Source: an uncultured Bacilli bacterium (GTDB lineage: Bacteria; Bacillota_I; Bacilli_A; RF39; UBA660). From it: a DNA stretch of 30,701 nt. Each line of letters starts with the position of its first letter. Within the stretch, counting starts at the first letter, position 1. The notes under the pieces were generated by a model that saw only the letters and a program-made list of their open reading frames with translations, was not told the origin of the DNA and ran no database searches. The stretch spans positions 1,168 to 31,868 of the forward strand of contig CAJUHL010000019.1 in assembly GCA_910586425.1 (NCBI GenBank). The letters run 5' to 3'. The translations under genes and the position numbers were made by a program. This document shows positions 23,276 to 30,701 of the stretch, piece after piece.

Positions 23276-23536
23276 TTATTTTACAAGTTCTTTCAATTGT
23301 TCAAAAATTACATCTGAAACTTCGGTTTCCAAATGTCTATTTAATACTTTACTTTGTTGTGCCTTTTCAAAAGTAGTAGCATCTTTTTTTAAATAAGCAC
23401 CTCTTCCACTCACTTTTCCTGTAGTGTCTACAACAACCGTTCCTTCTGGTGTTCGAACCACACGAATTAATTCTTGCTTGGGTAATTTTTCTTTGGTTAC
23501 AACACATGTTCGCATTGGTATTTTTCTTACTTTCAT
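23276..23536 (-). CDS. ylxR: YlxR-family RNA-binding protein
   Basis: An 86-aa protein of the YlxR (DUF448) family. It shows RTCVVTKEKLPKQELIRVVRTPEGTV followed by GRGAYLKKD, the family signature that includes a basic nucleic-acid-binding surface. YlxR is found next to nusA and has been linked to RNA binding and to RNase P in some Firmicutes. It begins 7 bp after the nusA stop, with AGGTGG just before the ATG. Confidence 0.95.
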   Translation of the reverse strand: MKVRKIPMRTCVVTKEKLPKQELIRVVRTPEGTVVVDTTGKVSGRGAYLKKDATTFEKAQQSKVLNRHLETEVSDVIFEQLKELVK

Positions 23537-23543
23537 AAGCCAC

Positions 23544-24704
23544 CTACTCTACAATATTGATGCCCATTTCACGCGCTTGTTCATATGTTTTTACATCAAT
23601 CTTGTAATGGGTTAAACGAGAAGCCAATTTTACATTTAAACCTTTTTTCCCAATGGCCAAAGACAAATTATCATCGTTCACAACAGCGAGTGCTTCTTTC
23701 TTTTTCTCATCCATAATAAACACATGCATATCTTTTGCTGGGCTTAATGCATTTTCAATGAATTTAGCAGGTTCTTTATCGTATGGAATGATATCAATTT
23801 TTTCACCATGTAATTCTTCTATAATGCGATTGATACGAGAACCTCTTTCGCCAATACATGAACCTACAGGATCTACATTTGGATTTTCAGAATAAACGGC
23901 CACTTTTGTACGATTCCCAGGATCTCTTGCAACGCTATATACCAGAATAATACCTTCATTAATTTCTGGAATTTCTAATTCAAATAGACGTTTTACAAAA
24001 CCATAGTGTATTCTAGAAAGTAAAATAACAGGTCCTCTCGAGTTAGAATCTACTTTTGTAATATAAACTTTGATAGAAGAACTCATTTGAATGGTTTCCC
24101 CAGGAATCAATTCAGTTTTTGGTAAAATTCCCTGGGTTCTTCCTAAATCTACATAATAATTACGAGCGTCTTCCATGGTAACAGTCCCAACAACCATTTC
24201 CTCTTCTTTATCGTTAAATTCATCAATAATGACACTTTTTTCCGCTTCTCTAATTTTTTGAACAACCACTTGTTTCGCTGTTGAAGCAGCAACACGCCCG
24301 AAATCAGCAGGTGTTACTTCTTCCTCAATGGTTTCCCCAAGTTGGATATCCGGTACTATTTTACGTGCTTCCTCTAATGTCAAATGAATTCTTTCATCAT
24401 ATATAAATGGCAATACTTCTCCACCATCATCTTCTTCATCTTCCTCATTGATATTAGAAAAATCGATATCTTCAAATTTCTGATATTTTTCTTCTTCCGC
24501 ACGATCTACAACGGTTTTGAAAGAAAATACTTTAATCTCACCTGTATCACGATTGATTTCAACACGAACATTTGATAACGAATTATAATTTTTCTTATAA
24601 GCGGAAGTGAGTGCAAGTTCCATTGCTTCATAGATAATATCTTCTGAAATTCCTTTTTCTTTACATAATAATTCTACTGCCTTTTTGAACTCTTTTGAAT
24701 TCAT
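23544..24704 (-). CDS. nusA: Transcription termination/antitermination factor NusA
   Basis: A 386-aa RNA polymerase-binding factor. An N-terminal polymerase-binding domain (NSKEFKKAVELLCKEKGISEDIIYEAMELALTSAYKKNY) leads into an S1 domain (GTVTMEDARNYYVDLGRTQGILPK) and two KH domains (DPVGSCIGERGSRINRIIEELHGEKIDI and LSLAIGKKGLNVKLASRLTHYKIDV). There are no C-terminal acidic repeats, as usual for Firmicutes. The start at 24704 follows AAAGG; an upstream GTG/ATG-type extension overlaps rimP and has no support. It begins two bases after the rimP stop. Confidence 0.97.
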   Translation of the reverse strand: MNSKEFKKAVELLCKEKGISEDIIYEAMELALTSAYKKNYNSLSNVRVEINRDTGEIKVFSFKTVVDRAEEEKYQKFEDIDFSNINEEDEEDDGGEVLPFIYDERIHLTLEEARKIVPDIQLGETIEEEVTPADFGRVAASTAKQVVVQKIREAEKSVIIDEFNDKEEEMVVGTVTMEDARNYYVDLGRTQGILPKTELIPGETIQMSSSIKVYITKVDSNSRGPVILLSRIHYGFVKRLFELEIPEINEGIILVYSVARDPGNRTKVAVYSENPNVDPVGSCIGERGSRINRIIEELHGEKIDIIPYDKEPAKFIENALSPAKDMHVFIMDEKKKEALAVVNDDNLSLAIGKKGLNVKLASRLTHYKIDVKTYEQAREMGINIVE

Positions 24705-24705
24705 T

Positions 24706-24960
24706 TTATTCACAACCTTTCTCTTTGGAACACACATCTAATATGTAATTTTCCTCAATCAAATCTTTTTCGTCCAATAAAGGATTAATCAATCCAGTTA
24801 CCATAACACAATCATCCACATCAACCATTCCATTTTTATCAATAATAATTCTTAAAAATTGGATATTTCCTTCTTTTTCATAAATCACTTGATCTAATAT
24901 AAAATTGTTTTCAATGATGACTGGTTCAATCAATTCTCTAATCTGTGTCTCTAAATCCAT
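24706..24960 (-). CDS. rimP: Ribosome maturation factor RimP, N-terminal domain only
   Basis: An 84-aa protein that matches only the first domain of RimP (usual length about 150): IRELIEPVIIENNFILDQVIYEKEGNIQFLRIIID, VDVDDCVMVTGLINPLLDEKD and YILDVCS, where the family reads Y.LEVSSPG. The protein stops a few residues later and nusA follows at once, so the C-terminal SH3-like domain is absent from the locus. RimP assists 30S assembly. GGAGGG lies 5 nt before the ATG. It may be a reduced but functional form or a broken gene. Confidence 0.85.
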   Translation of the reverse strand: MDLETQIRELIEPVIIENNFILDQVIYEKEGNIQFLRIIIDKNGMVDVDDCVMVTGLINPLLDEKDLIEENYILDVCSKEKGCE

Positions 24961-24982
24961 AACAACCCTCCATTTTACATGA

Positions 24983-25004
24983 AAGAGTGGGATTTCCCAC
25001 TCTT
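24983..25004 (-). promoter_or_regulatory. Perfect hairpin in the rimP-nusA leader
   Basis: A 10-bp perfect palindrome-like stem AAGAGTGGGA/TCCCACTCTT lies between the promoter and the rimP SD, in a leader of about 57 nt. No T run follows, so it is not a simple terminator. It could be an attenuator, a protein-binding site or an mRNA stabiliser. Confidence 0.6.
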
Positions 25005-25023
25005 CTTGCACTCAACTACTACT

Positions 25024-25032
25024 AGTATATCA
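25024..25032 (-). promoter_or_regulatory. Extended -10 promoter of the rimP-nusA-infB operon
   Basis: The minus strand reads TGATATACT, 63 nt before the rimP ATG. No clear -35 box at 17 nt is seen. Confidence 0.55.
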
Positions 25033-25082
25033 TAGAATTTTCTATTTTAATACAAAAATATGGAAATTTTTTAAAATAGGTA

Positions 25083-25091
25083 TGCTATACT
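25083..25091 (+). promoter_or_regulatory. Extended -10 promoter of the CPBP gene
   Basis: TGCTATACT ends 18 nt before the ATG at 25110. Confidence 0.6.
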
Positions 25092-25109
25092 GTTAATGGA
25101 GATGATTAC

Positions 25110-25814
25110 ATGATAGAAAAAAATGGCTACCTCAAAACCGCAGGGATTGGAATTCTTGCAATTTTGATTTATTTTATATTGCCAATGTTAGAGGCAGTTC
25201 CTCTTCAATTATTAGGAATTGATACAACAACCCTCCCTCTTTTGGCTAAAATTATTTATATGATTGCTTATGAAACAATCATATTGATTCTAATTTTACT
25301 TACCTTTTATCCAAAATTAAAAAGAGATTTTATGGATATGAAAAAAAATCATATGAATTATTATTCCAAATATTTCAAATATTGGTTATTTGGATTATTC
25401 ATTATGATGATGAGCAATTTTTTGATTATGAAATTTACAGATAACCAAATTGCAAGTAATGAACAAGCTGTTCAAAGTCTGTTTGAAATAAGCCCGATTT
25501 ATATCTTCTTTTCCGCTGTAATATTTGCCCCTTTCGTAGAAGAACTGGTATTCCGTCAAGGGATTCGTAATATTATTCCCAATAAGTTATTGTTTATCAT
25601 TGCATCAGGTCTTGTATTTGGAGGATTACACGTCATATCATCCAATATGAAATCACTATCTGAACTGCTATATTTAATTCCTTATTGTACACCTGGTATT
25701 ATATTTGCGTATATTTTAGCACAAACAGATAACATTTTTGTTTCCATCGGACTGCATTTTATGCACAATGGACTTTTAATTGCTTTACAATTTTTTCTAC
25801 TCTTCTTTTCTTAA
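25110..25814 (+). CDS. CPBP-family intramembrane metalloprotease
   Basis: A 234-aa polytopic membrane protein of the CPBP (Abi/CAAX protease) family, with about seven hydrophobic segments. Motif 1 is E144-E145-xxx-R149 (FVEELVFRQ), motif 2 contains H174 (FGGLHV), and motif 3 is H216-xxx-N220 (HFMHN); these are the catalytic and metal-binding residues of the family. Relatives process prenylated or secreted peptides or give bacteriocin immunity. The substrate here is unknown. GGAGATG precedes the ATG. It has its own promoter and terminator, and the next gene starts its own transcript. Confidence 0.9.
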   Translation: MIEKNGYLKTAGIGILAILIYFILPMLEAVPLQLLGIDTTTLPLLAKIIYMIAYETIILILILLTFYPKLKRDFMDMKKNHMNYYSKYFKYWLFGLFIMMMSNFLIMKFTDNQIASNEQAVQSLFEISPIYIFFSAVIFAPFVEELVFRQGIRNIIPNKLLFIIASGLVFGGLHVISSNMKSLSELLYLIPYCTPGIIFAYILAQTDNIFVSIGLHFMHNGLLIALQFFLLFFS

Positions 25815-25831
25815 AGACAATGTCTTTTTTT
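25813..25831 (+). terminator. Terminator of the CPBP gene
   Basis: The stem AAAGAC/GTCTTT with a 3-nt loop is followed by T; the stop codon abuts it. It nearly touches the next promoter (25834). Confidence 0.75.
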
Positions 25832-25833
25832 GT

Positions 25834-25841
25834 GCTATAAT
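25834..25841 (+). promoter_or_regulatory. Extended -10 promoter of the metallophosphoesterase gene
   Basis: TGTGCTATAAT-type extended -10 (TGC then TATAAT), with 15 nt to the ATG. Confidence 0.65.
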
Positions 25842-25856
25842 GAGTATGGTGAGACT

Positions 25857-26780
25857 ATGAAACATATGGAAAAAGAAAAGCCTATTTTGGAAAAGGCTAC
25901 ACCCCAAAAACACAATATAAAAAAAATCATTATACTTGTAGTAATGGGTATTATACTACTAATTAGTGGTTTTCTTCTCTATAGCAGATATATTGGGACA
26001 TCTGGTTTAAAAGTCAAAGAATATAAAATTACCAATCCCAATATTCCAAAAAGTATGCATGGCCTTAAAATTGTTCATATTTCAGACATTCATTATGGAA
26101 GAATTACCTTTGAAAAGGAACTCAAATATTTGGTTCAGACAATCAATTTAACCAAACCAGATCTCGTAATATTCTCTGGTGATTTAATTGATAAAGATAC
26201 TAAAGTAACAGGAGAAATGGCAGATCAAATCAGTTCTATTTTAAAAGAAATCAAAGCAAGTATTGGTAAGTATGCCATCAAAGGAAACCATGATTATGAA
26301 TTAAATCAATGGAATTTTATATTAGAAAATAGTGGCTTTATAGATTTGAATGATACTTATGATACTATTTATAAAGAAAGTAATGATTATATCTTATTAA
26401 CAGGAATCAGCACTAATTTAAAAGGAGAAAAAACAATAGATGAAAAATTGGCAGCTACCAATCAATTTTTAGAATCGCTATCAGAAGAAGCAATCCACCC
26501 TAGTTACCAAATTTTAGTATTACATGAGCCAGATTACATCAACCAAATTAACGTCAATGAGTTTGATCTCGTACTAGCAGGACATTCCCATAATGGACAA
26601 GTAAATCTCCCTTTGATTGGCCCTATTTGGTTACCAAAAGGAGCCAAAATTTACTATAAGTCTCATTATAAACTCAATCAAACCGAACTTTTTATTTCAA
26701 ATGGTATCGGCGTTTCGACTATCAATTTTAGATTATTCAATAGACCATCATTTCACTTATATCGTTTAACTACATATTAA
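25857..26780 (+). CDS. Membrane-anchored metallophosphoesterase (YkuE/YaeI type)
   Basis: A 307-aa protein with one N-terminal membrane helix (about 21-43) and an extracellular calcineurin-like phosphoesterase domain. All metal-binding motifs are seen: SDIHYGR, GDLID, GNHDYE, LHEPD and AGHSHNGQV. Related proteins of this two-metal family hydrolyse lipid A- or phospholipid-type pyrophosphate or phosphodiester bonds, or bind the cell wall; the substrate here cannot be told. The start at 25857 follows GGTGAG closely; the ATG at 25866 is an alternative. The transcript leader would be about 8 nt. Confidence 0.9.
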   Translation: MKHMEKEKPILEKATPQKHNIKKIIILVVMGIILLISGFLLYSRYIGTSGLKVKEYKITNPNIPKSMHGLKIVHISDIHYGRITFEKELKYLVQTINLTKPDLVIFSGDLIDKDTKVTGEMADQISSILKEIKASIGKYAIKGNHDYELNQWNFILENSGFIDLNDTYDTIYKESNDYILLTGISTNLKGEKTIDEKLAATNQFLESLSEEAIHPSYQILVLHEPDYINQINVNEFDLVLAGHSHNGQVNLPLIGPIWLPKGAKIYYKSHYKLNQTELFISNGIGVSTINFRLFNRPSFHLYRLTTY

Positions 26781-26809
26781 AATTTTTTTCTAAATACCCA
26801 AACGATTGA

Positions 26810-26843
26810 CAAATAGGTATAGATTTTACTTATTTGTTTTTTT
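26810..26843 (+). terminator. Terminator of the metallophosphoesterase gene
   Basis: The stem CAAATA..GTA/TAC..TATTTG is followed by a run of T. The rest of the gap up to 27028 shows no gene. Confidence 0.7.
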
Positions 26844-27028
26844 ATTGCTGCATATAAATGAAAGGGTAATTTACAACGAATCCTTCTTCGCTTCTAAAAA
26901 GATGTTGCCTATAAAAAAAGATTTTAAGTTTAAAACCAAATTTCTTTTTGTTTCATTTTATAAGTTACATTATATTATTGGGTAAGGATTTTTATAAATA
27001 ACTTTTCTGATATTCTCAATAATGGATC

Positions 27029-28624
27029 TTATCTTTTCAGCTTAATTAAATTATGATTTTCAAATCTATAAAATTTATTACATATCTCATTTATTTTTTC
27101 ATTATGTGTAGCAATTATTAAGGTTTTATCTTTAAAATACTTTAGAATAAAATTGACAACTATTTCTTCAGTATGCTTATCTAAATTAGAAGTGGGTTCA
27201 TCCAAAATATAAATATCTTTATTCATTAAATAACTTCTTAAAATATTAATTCTTCTTTTTTGACCAGTGGATAGTTTTAATCCTTTTTCACCAACAATAG
27301 TATAAATATTATCTTCAAATAACAATATTTCATTTAATTCCAATTCCTCTAAATAATTTATGATTTCTTCATCTGATATTTTTTTGTCTAAACATAAGTT
27401 ATCTTTAATAGACATATTAAATAGTTCGATTTCTTGACTTACTGTCCCAATATCTAATTTAGCAGCTTTTAAATTTTTGTCGTCTATAACAACTTGTCCT
27501 TTGTAAGAATCAATATTTCCTAAAATTAAATTTATGAGAGATGTTTTACCTTGTCCAGATTGTCCTGTAATGGATATTTTATCATTTGCGTTGATTACAA
27601 AGTTATCTACTTTTATTTCTAAATTGGATTTAGGATATTGAATCACAATATCAGATAATTTAATTTCTTTAAAAGTTTTACATTCTGTCCTATTATCTAA
27701 ATTTTTAAATATAGATGTGAGTTTATTTTTAATCGCTTTAAGCTCATACCAACTTATTATAGTTCCAGATAATTCTTCAAACACAAATCCCATTTCTACG
27801 TGTAATGAAATATAGAAAGTAATTATTCCAAGTGTATCAATTCCATTTGATAAATCTATAGCAGCTTTTATAAGTCCTAAAAAAAATGGTACAACTATTA
27901 ATATATTACGTATTGCTTCCTCAAAAGAATAATACCTTACATACTTCTTGTTTTCGTTATAACGCTTTTTACCTTCTTTGCTAATTTTATTCACAAAGTA
28001 ATTATCATTATTTAGTAATTTTACTGTTCGAATATTACTTATAAAATCATTATATACAGACGAATACTCATATTCTTGATCATATAATTTTTCTACTTGA
28101 GTATTTGCTTTTTTTAATATTCTAATACTTAAGAATATACAAGCAACGCTTGTTATAAAAGAACTAATAAATAATACTATTGACTGATTGTATAGTGTAT
28201 AAAATAGGAAAATAAAGGTTATGACTATACTTACATATTCTGCTTGTAAAATTTTCTTTACTAATTTACTAATTTTCTCAATTATACTTTCAAAATATCC
28301 AGTTTGGTATTTGGAGATTGTTTCAACTGGTAATTTATTTAATTTCTTATAATATTCTTGATATTGAACATTTGAATATTCATATAAATAATTATCGCTA
28401 TATTTTCTTAACAAGTAATTTCCTATAACACGAAGTGTTTTAGAAATCATAAAAATAGCTATAACAATAATTGCTTTTTCAACTGTAAAAGGCAAAGTTA
28501 AAAATAAAGTAAAAGCAAATGGAACAAAATAGTAAATAAAATCTAGAAATGCCTCTATTAGTAAACAGATTGTTATTTTTTTCCTATTAAGACTTTGAAA
28601 TATAAAATTAATATTACCATACAT
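27029..28624 (-). CDS. ABC exporter (fused permease and ATPase)
   Basis: A 531-aa half-transporter with six hydrophobic segments in the first about 290 residues and a nucleotide-binding domain after about 325. Walker A is GQSGQGKTS (354-362), the signature is LSTGQ (451-455, canonical LSGGQ), Walker B is IYILDEP (471-477) and the H-loop is IATH. This is the layout of type IV exporters of peptides or lipids; two copies would make the transporter. The start at 28624 lies about 9 nt after AGGGTG; the ATG at 28633 is too close. The gene is followed by no partner and preceded by an unknown gene in the same direction, so the pair may belong together. A TTGACT-type promoter flanked by TAAAACG/CGTTTTA motifs lies at about 28650-28695. 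Confidence 0.9.
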   Translation of the reverse strand: MYGNINFIFQSLNRKKITICLLIEAFLDFIYYFVPFAFTLFLTLPFTVEKAIIVIAIFMISKTLRVIGNYLLRKYSDNYLYEYSNVQYQEYYKKLNKLPVETISKYQTGYFESIIEKISKLVKKILQAEYVSIVITFIFLFYTLYNQSIVLFISSFITSVACIFLSIRILKKANTQVEKLYDQEYEYSSVYNDFISNIRTVKLLNNDNYFVNKISKEGKKRYNENKKYVRYYSFEEAIRNILIVVPFFLGLIKAAIDLSNGIDTLGIITFYISLHVEMGFVFEELSGTIISWYELKAIKNKLTSIFKNLDNRTECKTFKEIKLSDIVIQYPKSNLEIKVDNFVINANDKISITGQSGQGKTSLINLILGNIDSYKGQVVIDDKNLKAAKLDIGTVSQEIELFNMSIKDNLCLDKKISDEEIINYLEELELNEILLFEDNIYTIVGEKGLKLSTGQKRRINILRSYLMNKDIYILDEPTSNLDKHTEEIVVNFILKYFKDKTLIIATHNEKINEICNKFYRFENHNLIKLKR

Positions 28625-28707
28625 ATTTACCATCACCCTATTAATAATATGATAAAACGTTCAGTGATATAGTCAATATACAACTCTCCGTTTTAACGAC
28701 TTTTTCA

Positions 28708-29412
28708 TTACTTAACTCTATTTAAATAATCATACAAATTTGGACAAATATCTTTTAAATCTAATTTCGTATTTTTTAAAATATAGTTCAAAATATTTCT
28801 AATATTAGTCGATTTATTTATAGAACACAATTTTAACTTACTAGGATTAATTCCTTTATTAGTTAGAGTGTGCAGATTCCAATTATCCATTTTATCTGAA
28901 TTCATATCAGAGTATTTTTCAGAGTAACCTAATTCTATTAGATGTCTTTTTCTATAGCCTCTAGCTTTGATTTGATCGATATCAGAAAAATTAAAATCTA
29001 TGTTTTCTTCAAGATCAAGATGTAATAAAACGCACTCATCTAGTAATTTATCAAATATTTTATAAGCATATTTTTTATGTCGTTTACTTTTTTTAATCAG
29101 CATAAAATAAAAATCAACTAAAAACATTGGAAAATATTTAGAACGCATAAATTTTGAACATAATCCATAGATTATTTTTAAACCTGATAAAAGAGGAATC
29201 TTTTTATAAACGTTTATCCAACTATCAAATAAAACTAATAAATTATCAAGACCTTGAACAAAAAATACCTTTTCTGTTTCTTCTATATATTTAGCGTGCT
29301 TTCCTTTTTTAGGTAACAACCCTTTTTCTTCTATACTAGATAAATTACTTTCCCATGTAAAATGGAAGTAATTAGAATCTATATCATTTAAGGATATTTT
29401 ATAATTTTTCAC
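28708..29412 (-). CDS. Unknown protein with an FHFT..LxxIxxxGLxP N-terminal motif
   Basis: A 234-aa soluble protein. The N-terminal segment YFHFTWESNLSSIEEKGLLPKKG followed by EETEKVFFVQG resembles proteins of gut and lactic Bacillota and, more distantly, ADP-ribosyltransferase-like folds that start with an H.T....l..I...GL pattern. A second conserved-looking part is NWNLHTLTNKGI near the C terminus. No catalytic triad can be proved. The start is the GTG at 29412, 5 nt after AGGTGA; the GTG at 29421 lies inside that site. It is upstream of the ABC exporter on the same strand, and both seem to be accessory genes. Confidence 0.55.
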   Translation of the reverse strand: MKNYKISLNDIDSNYFHFTWESNLSSIEEKGLLPKKGKHAKYIEETEKVFFVQGLDNLLVLFDSWINVYKKIPLLSGLKIIYGLCSKFMRSKYFPMFLVDFYFMLIKKSKRHKKYAYKIFDKLLDECVLLHLDLEENIDFNFSDIDQIKARGYRKRHLIELGYSEKYSDMNSDKMDNWNLHTLTNKGINPSKLKLCSINKSTNIRNILNYILKNTKLDLKDICPNLYDYLNRVK

Positions 29413-29526
29413 AGCTATCACCTACATAATAAAACGAGTATAATAGTTATATCATTATACAAGTGTGTTTTAGAACAAAAAAGTAATTTTTAAATAATAA
29501 ATATTTTCACATGATTTTTGTATATT

Positions 29527-29561
29527 AAAACTCGAAACATAGCATTTTATATTTCGAGTTT
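29527..29561 (-). terminator. Terminator of tRNA-Ala
   Basis: A 9-bp perfect stem AACTCGAAA/TTTCGAGTT (29529-29537 with 29552-29560) lies downstream of the tRNA on the minus strand, followed by TT and A/T bases. Confidence 0.75.
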
Positions 29562-29571
29562 GCTGTTAATC

Positions 29572-29648
29572 TGGTGGAGAATAAGGGATTCGAACCCTTG
29601 ACCCCCTGCGTGCAGGGCAGGTGCTCTAGCCAGCTGAGCTAATTCCCC
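29572..29648 (-). tRNA. tRNA-Ala (anticodon TGC)
   Basis: A 77-nt cloverleaf on the minus strand. The acceptor GGGGAAT pairs with ATTCTCC and includes the G3:U70 pair that identifies alanine tRNA. The anticodon stem CCTGC/GCAGG holds the loop CCTGCAC giving TGC. There is a GGGTTCGAATCCC T arm, and CCA is encoded. Confidence 0.97.
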
Positions 29649-29676
29649 AATAAGTCTTTAATTCAAAGACAAACTG

Positions 29677-29706
29677 ATTATATCATAACTTATTTTAAAG
29701 TGTCAA
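29677..29706 (-). promoter_or_regulatory. tRNA-Ala promoter
   Basis: Minus strand: TTGACA, 18-nt spacer, TATAAT with extended TGA. A strong stable-RNA promoter. Confidence 0.85.
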
Positions 29707-29834
29707 TAAAATTATATGAAAAATTATCAATTTTATCACTAAAATGTATAAAAGATTATAAAGACAAGTGTACTATGCCCATCACTTATAGATAGTATTC
29801 TCATATAATATGGAGAAAGAAAGGGGAATGTGAT

Positions 29835-30428
29835 TTGAAAAAAATTATATATTCTATTATTTGTCTTGGACTAGTCGCAATACTATGTATTGTATTAGCA
29901 ACTACAAAGAAAGAATCTAATTTGAAAAAAGTAAAAGTTGCCGAGGTAACACACTCTATATTTTATGCACCACAATATCTAGCACATGCATTAGGATACT
30001 TTGAAGAAGAAGGTTTAGATGTAGAAATCATTTTGACATCAGGTGCAGATAAAGTAACAGCTGCTGTTTTATCTGGGGATGTCCAAATTGGATTCAGTGG
30101 TAGTGAAGCAACTATCTATGTCTATAATAATGGAGAAAAAGATTATCTAAAAAGCTTTGCAGCTTTAACCAAAAGAGATGGAAGTTTTTTAGTAGCAAGA
30201 GAAAAAATGGAAAATTTTAAAATTGAAAACGTAAAAGGAAAACATATTATTGCAGGTAGAAAAGGCGGTATGCCTGCGATGACATTAGAATATGCCATCA
30301 ATCAAAATGGTGTCAAAACAAGCGAAACCAACTTTGATACAAGTATTGATTTTGCATCAACTACTGGTGCATTTATAGGGGGAACAGGAGACTTTGTCGC
30401 ATTATTTGAACCTAGTGTAAGAGAATGA
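29835..30428 (+). pseudogene. Truncated SsuA/NMT1-type ABC substrate-binding protein
   Basis: The first 195 or so residues of a periplasmic-binding-type protein of the sulfonate/nitrate/thiamine-precursor class: signal anchor (about 5-23), FYAPQYLAHALGYFEEEGLDVEIILTSGADKVTAAVLSGDVQIGFSG, then GRKGGMPAMTLEYAI and GDFVALFEPS. Family members are about 320-340 aa; this one stops just after the EP motif where about 130 residues should follow, and unrelated sequence comes next. The start is a TTG with AAGGGG 8 nt upstream. The -10 TATAAT lies at 29804-29809. Loss of the second lobe should abolish substrate binding. No permease or ATPase partner lies within the window. Confidence 0.8.
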
Positions 30429-30558
30429 AGTCACCAAACGAAAAATTATACGTCTCAACCATTACGTCTTGACTCATCCATATATCTTCATTTTGAACAT
30501 TAACATCAACTTTAACATTACCATCTTTTGATACATATATAATCATATTATTTTTCAT
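30412..30558 (-). pseudogene. Truncated RhuM-family N-terminal fragment
   Basis: A minus-strand frame starting at 30558 reads MIIYVSKDGNVKVDV and NEDIWMSQDVMVETYN, which is the N-terminal pattern of virulence RhuM-family proteins (IIY..DG....V....e.vW..Q..M.elf). The match ends near 30446, and the frame then runs into the antisense of the broken SsuA-type gene and stops at 30412. RhuM proteins are common cargo of mobile or defence loci. The start has no strong SD. Sequence 30559-30701 shows only a possible TATAAT at 30646-30651. Confidence 0.5.
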
Positions 30559-30701
30559 GACTAATCATAAATTTCTTCTCTTTGTTCAATTTATTTTATT
30601 CTACTATATTGTAATTATTTTCTTTTCCCAACATTTTATTTAGTGTATAATTTAACCCGTTGTGCTAGTTAATAGCCAAAAATTAAAGAAGCAATTTGGG
30701 A

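Overview
The window comes from a low-GC, walled member of the Bacillota, most likely an uncultivated gut Bacilli or Erysipelotrichia/RF39-type lineage. The signs are strong A+T bias, the order rimP-nusA-ylxR-infB-rbfA, an EzrA gene, an S4-type rpsD leader, a T-box leader, a class B-like sortase with an anchored surface protein, and a Tn916-type integrase. UGA is used as a stop (for example at the end of the DeoC-like gene), so this is not a Mycoplasma-type genetic code. No marker here fixes the species.

Positions 155-8474 form an integrated element of about 8.3 kb, lying downstream of a tRNA-Leu gene. It has 32-bp imperfect terminal inverted repeats and symmetric internal AGTAGTAAA-type repeats. 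Its integrase and excisionase closely resemble those of Tn916. Its transfer/replication module is different: a Rep protein with the HUH-endonuclease plus SF3-helicase layout of CRESS-DNA viruses and their plasmid relatives, followed by an FtsK/TcpA-like ATPase. Two short genes just upstream of Rep read as degenerate stand-alone copies of the Rep HUH domain that have lost the metal-binding histidines. A hairpin cluster next to them is a candidate origin or oriT. The divergent half carries an XRE regulator, a small membrane protein, a lipoprotein and a ribbon-helix-helix regulator. No conjugation pore genes are seen, so the element fits an integrative mobilizable element (IME) that borrows a pore.

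Positions 8587-14635 are chromosomal core: tRNA-Leu, scpA-scpB (condensin), an RNHCP-domain protein, an acidic tail-anchored protein, ezrA, rpsD with its leader, and a sortase. Positions 14657-17427 hold a large repetitive surface protein convergent with the sortase and probably its substrate. Its promoter contains a run of ten G in the spacer between -35 and -10, a classical arrangement for phase variation. A frameshifted gene remnant follows (17493-17885).

Positions 17943-20045 are a T-box-controlled operon of a DeoC-like protein, which has lost the Schiff-base lysine, and tyrS. Positions 20253-25032 are the translation/transcription operon rimP-nusA-ylxR-dCMP deaminase-infB-rbfA, with a RimP reduced to its N-terminal domain. 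Positions 25083-26780 encode a CPBP-family membrane protease and a membrane-anchored metallophosphoesterase.

Positions 27029-29412 are an accessory pair (ABC exporter and a protein of unknown function), followed by tRNA-Ala. The right end holds a truncated SsuA/NMT1-type binding protein that abuts a truncated RhuM-family fragment, a deletion or recombination scar. Several chromosomal genes share extended -10 promoters (TGnTATAAT-like), and four of them start translation only 15-18 nt after the -10 box.
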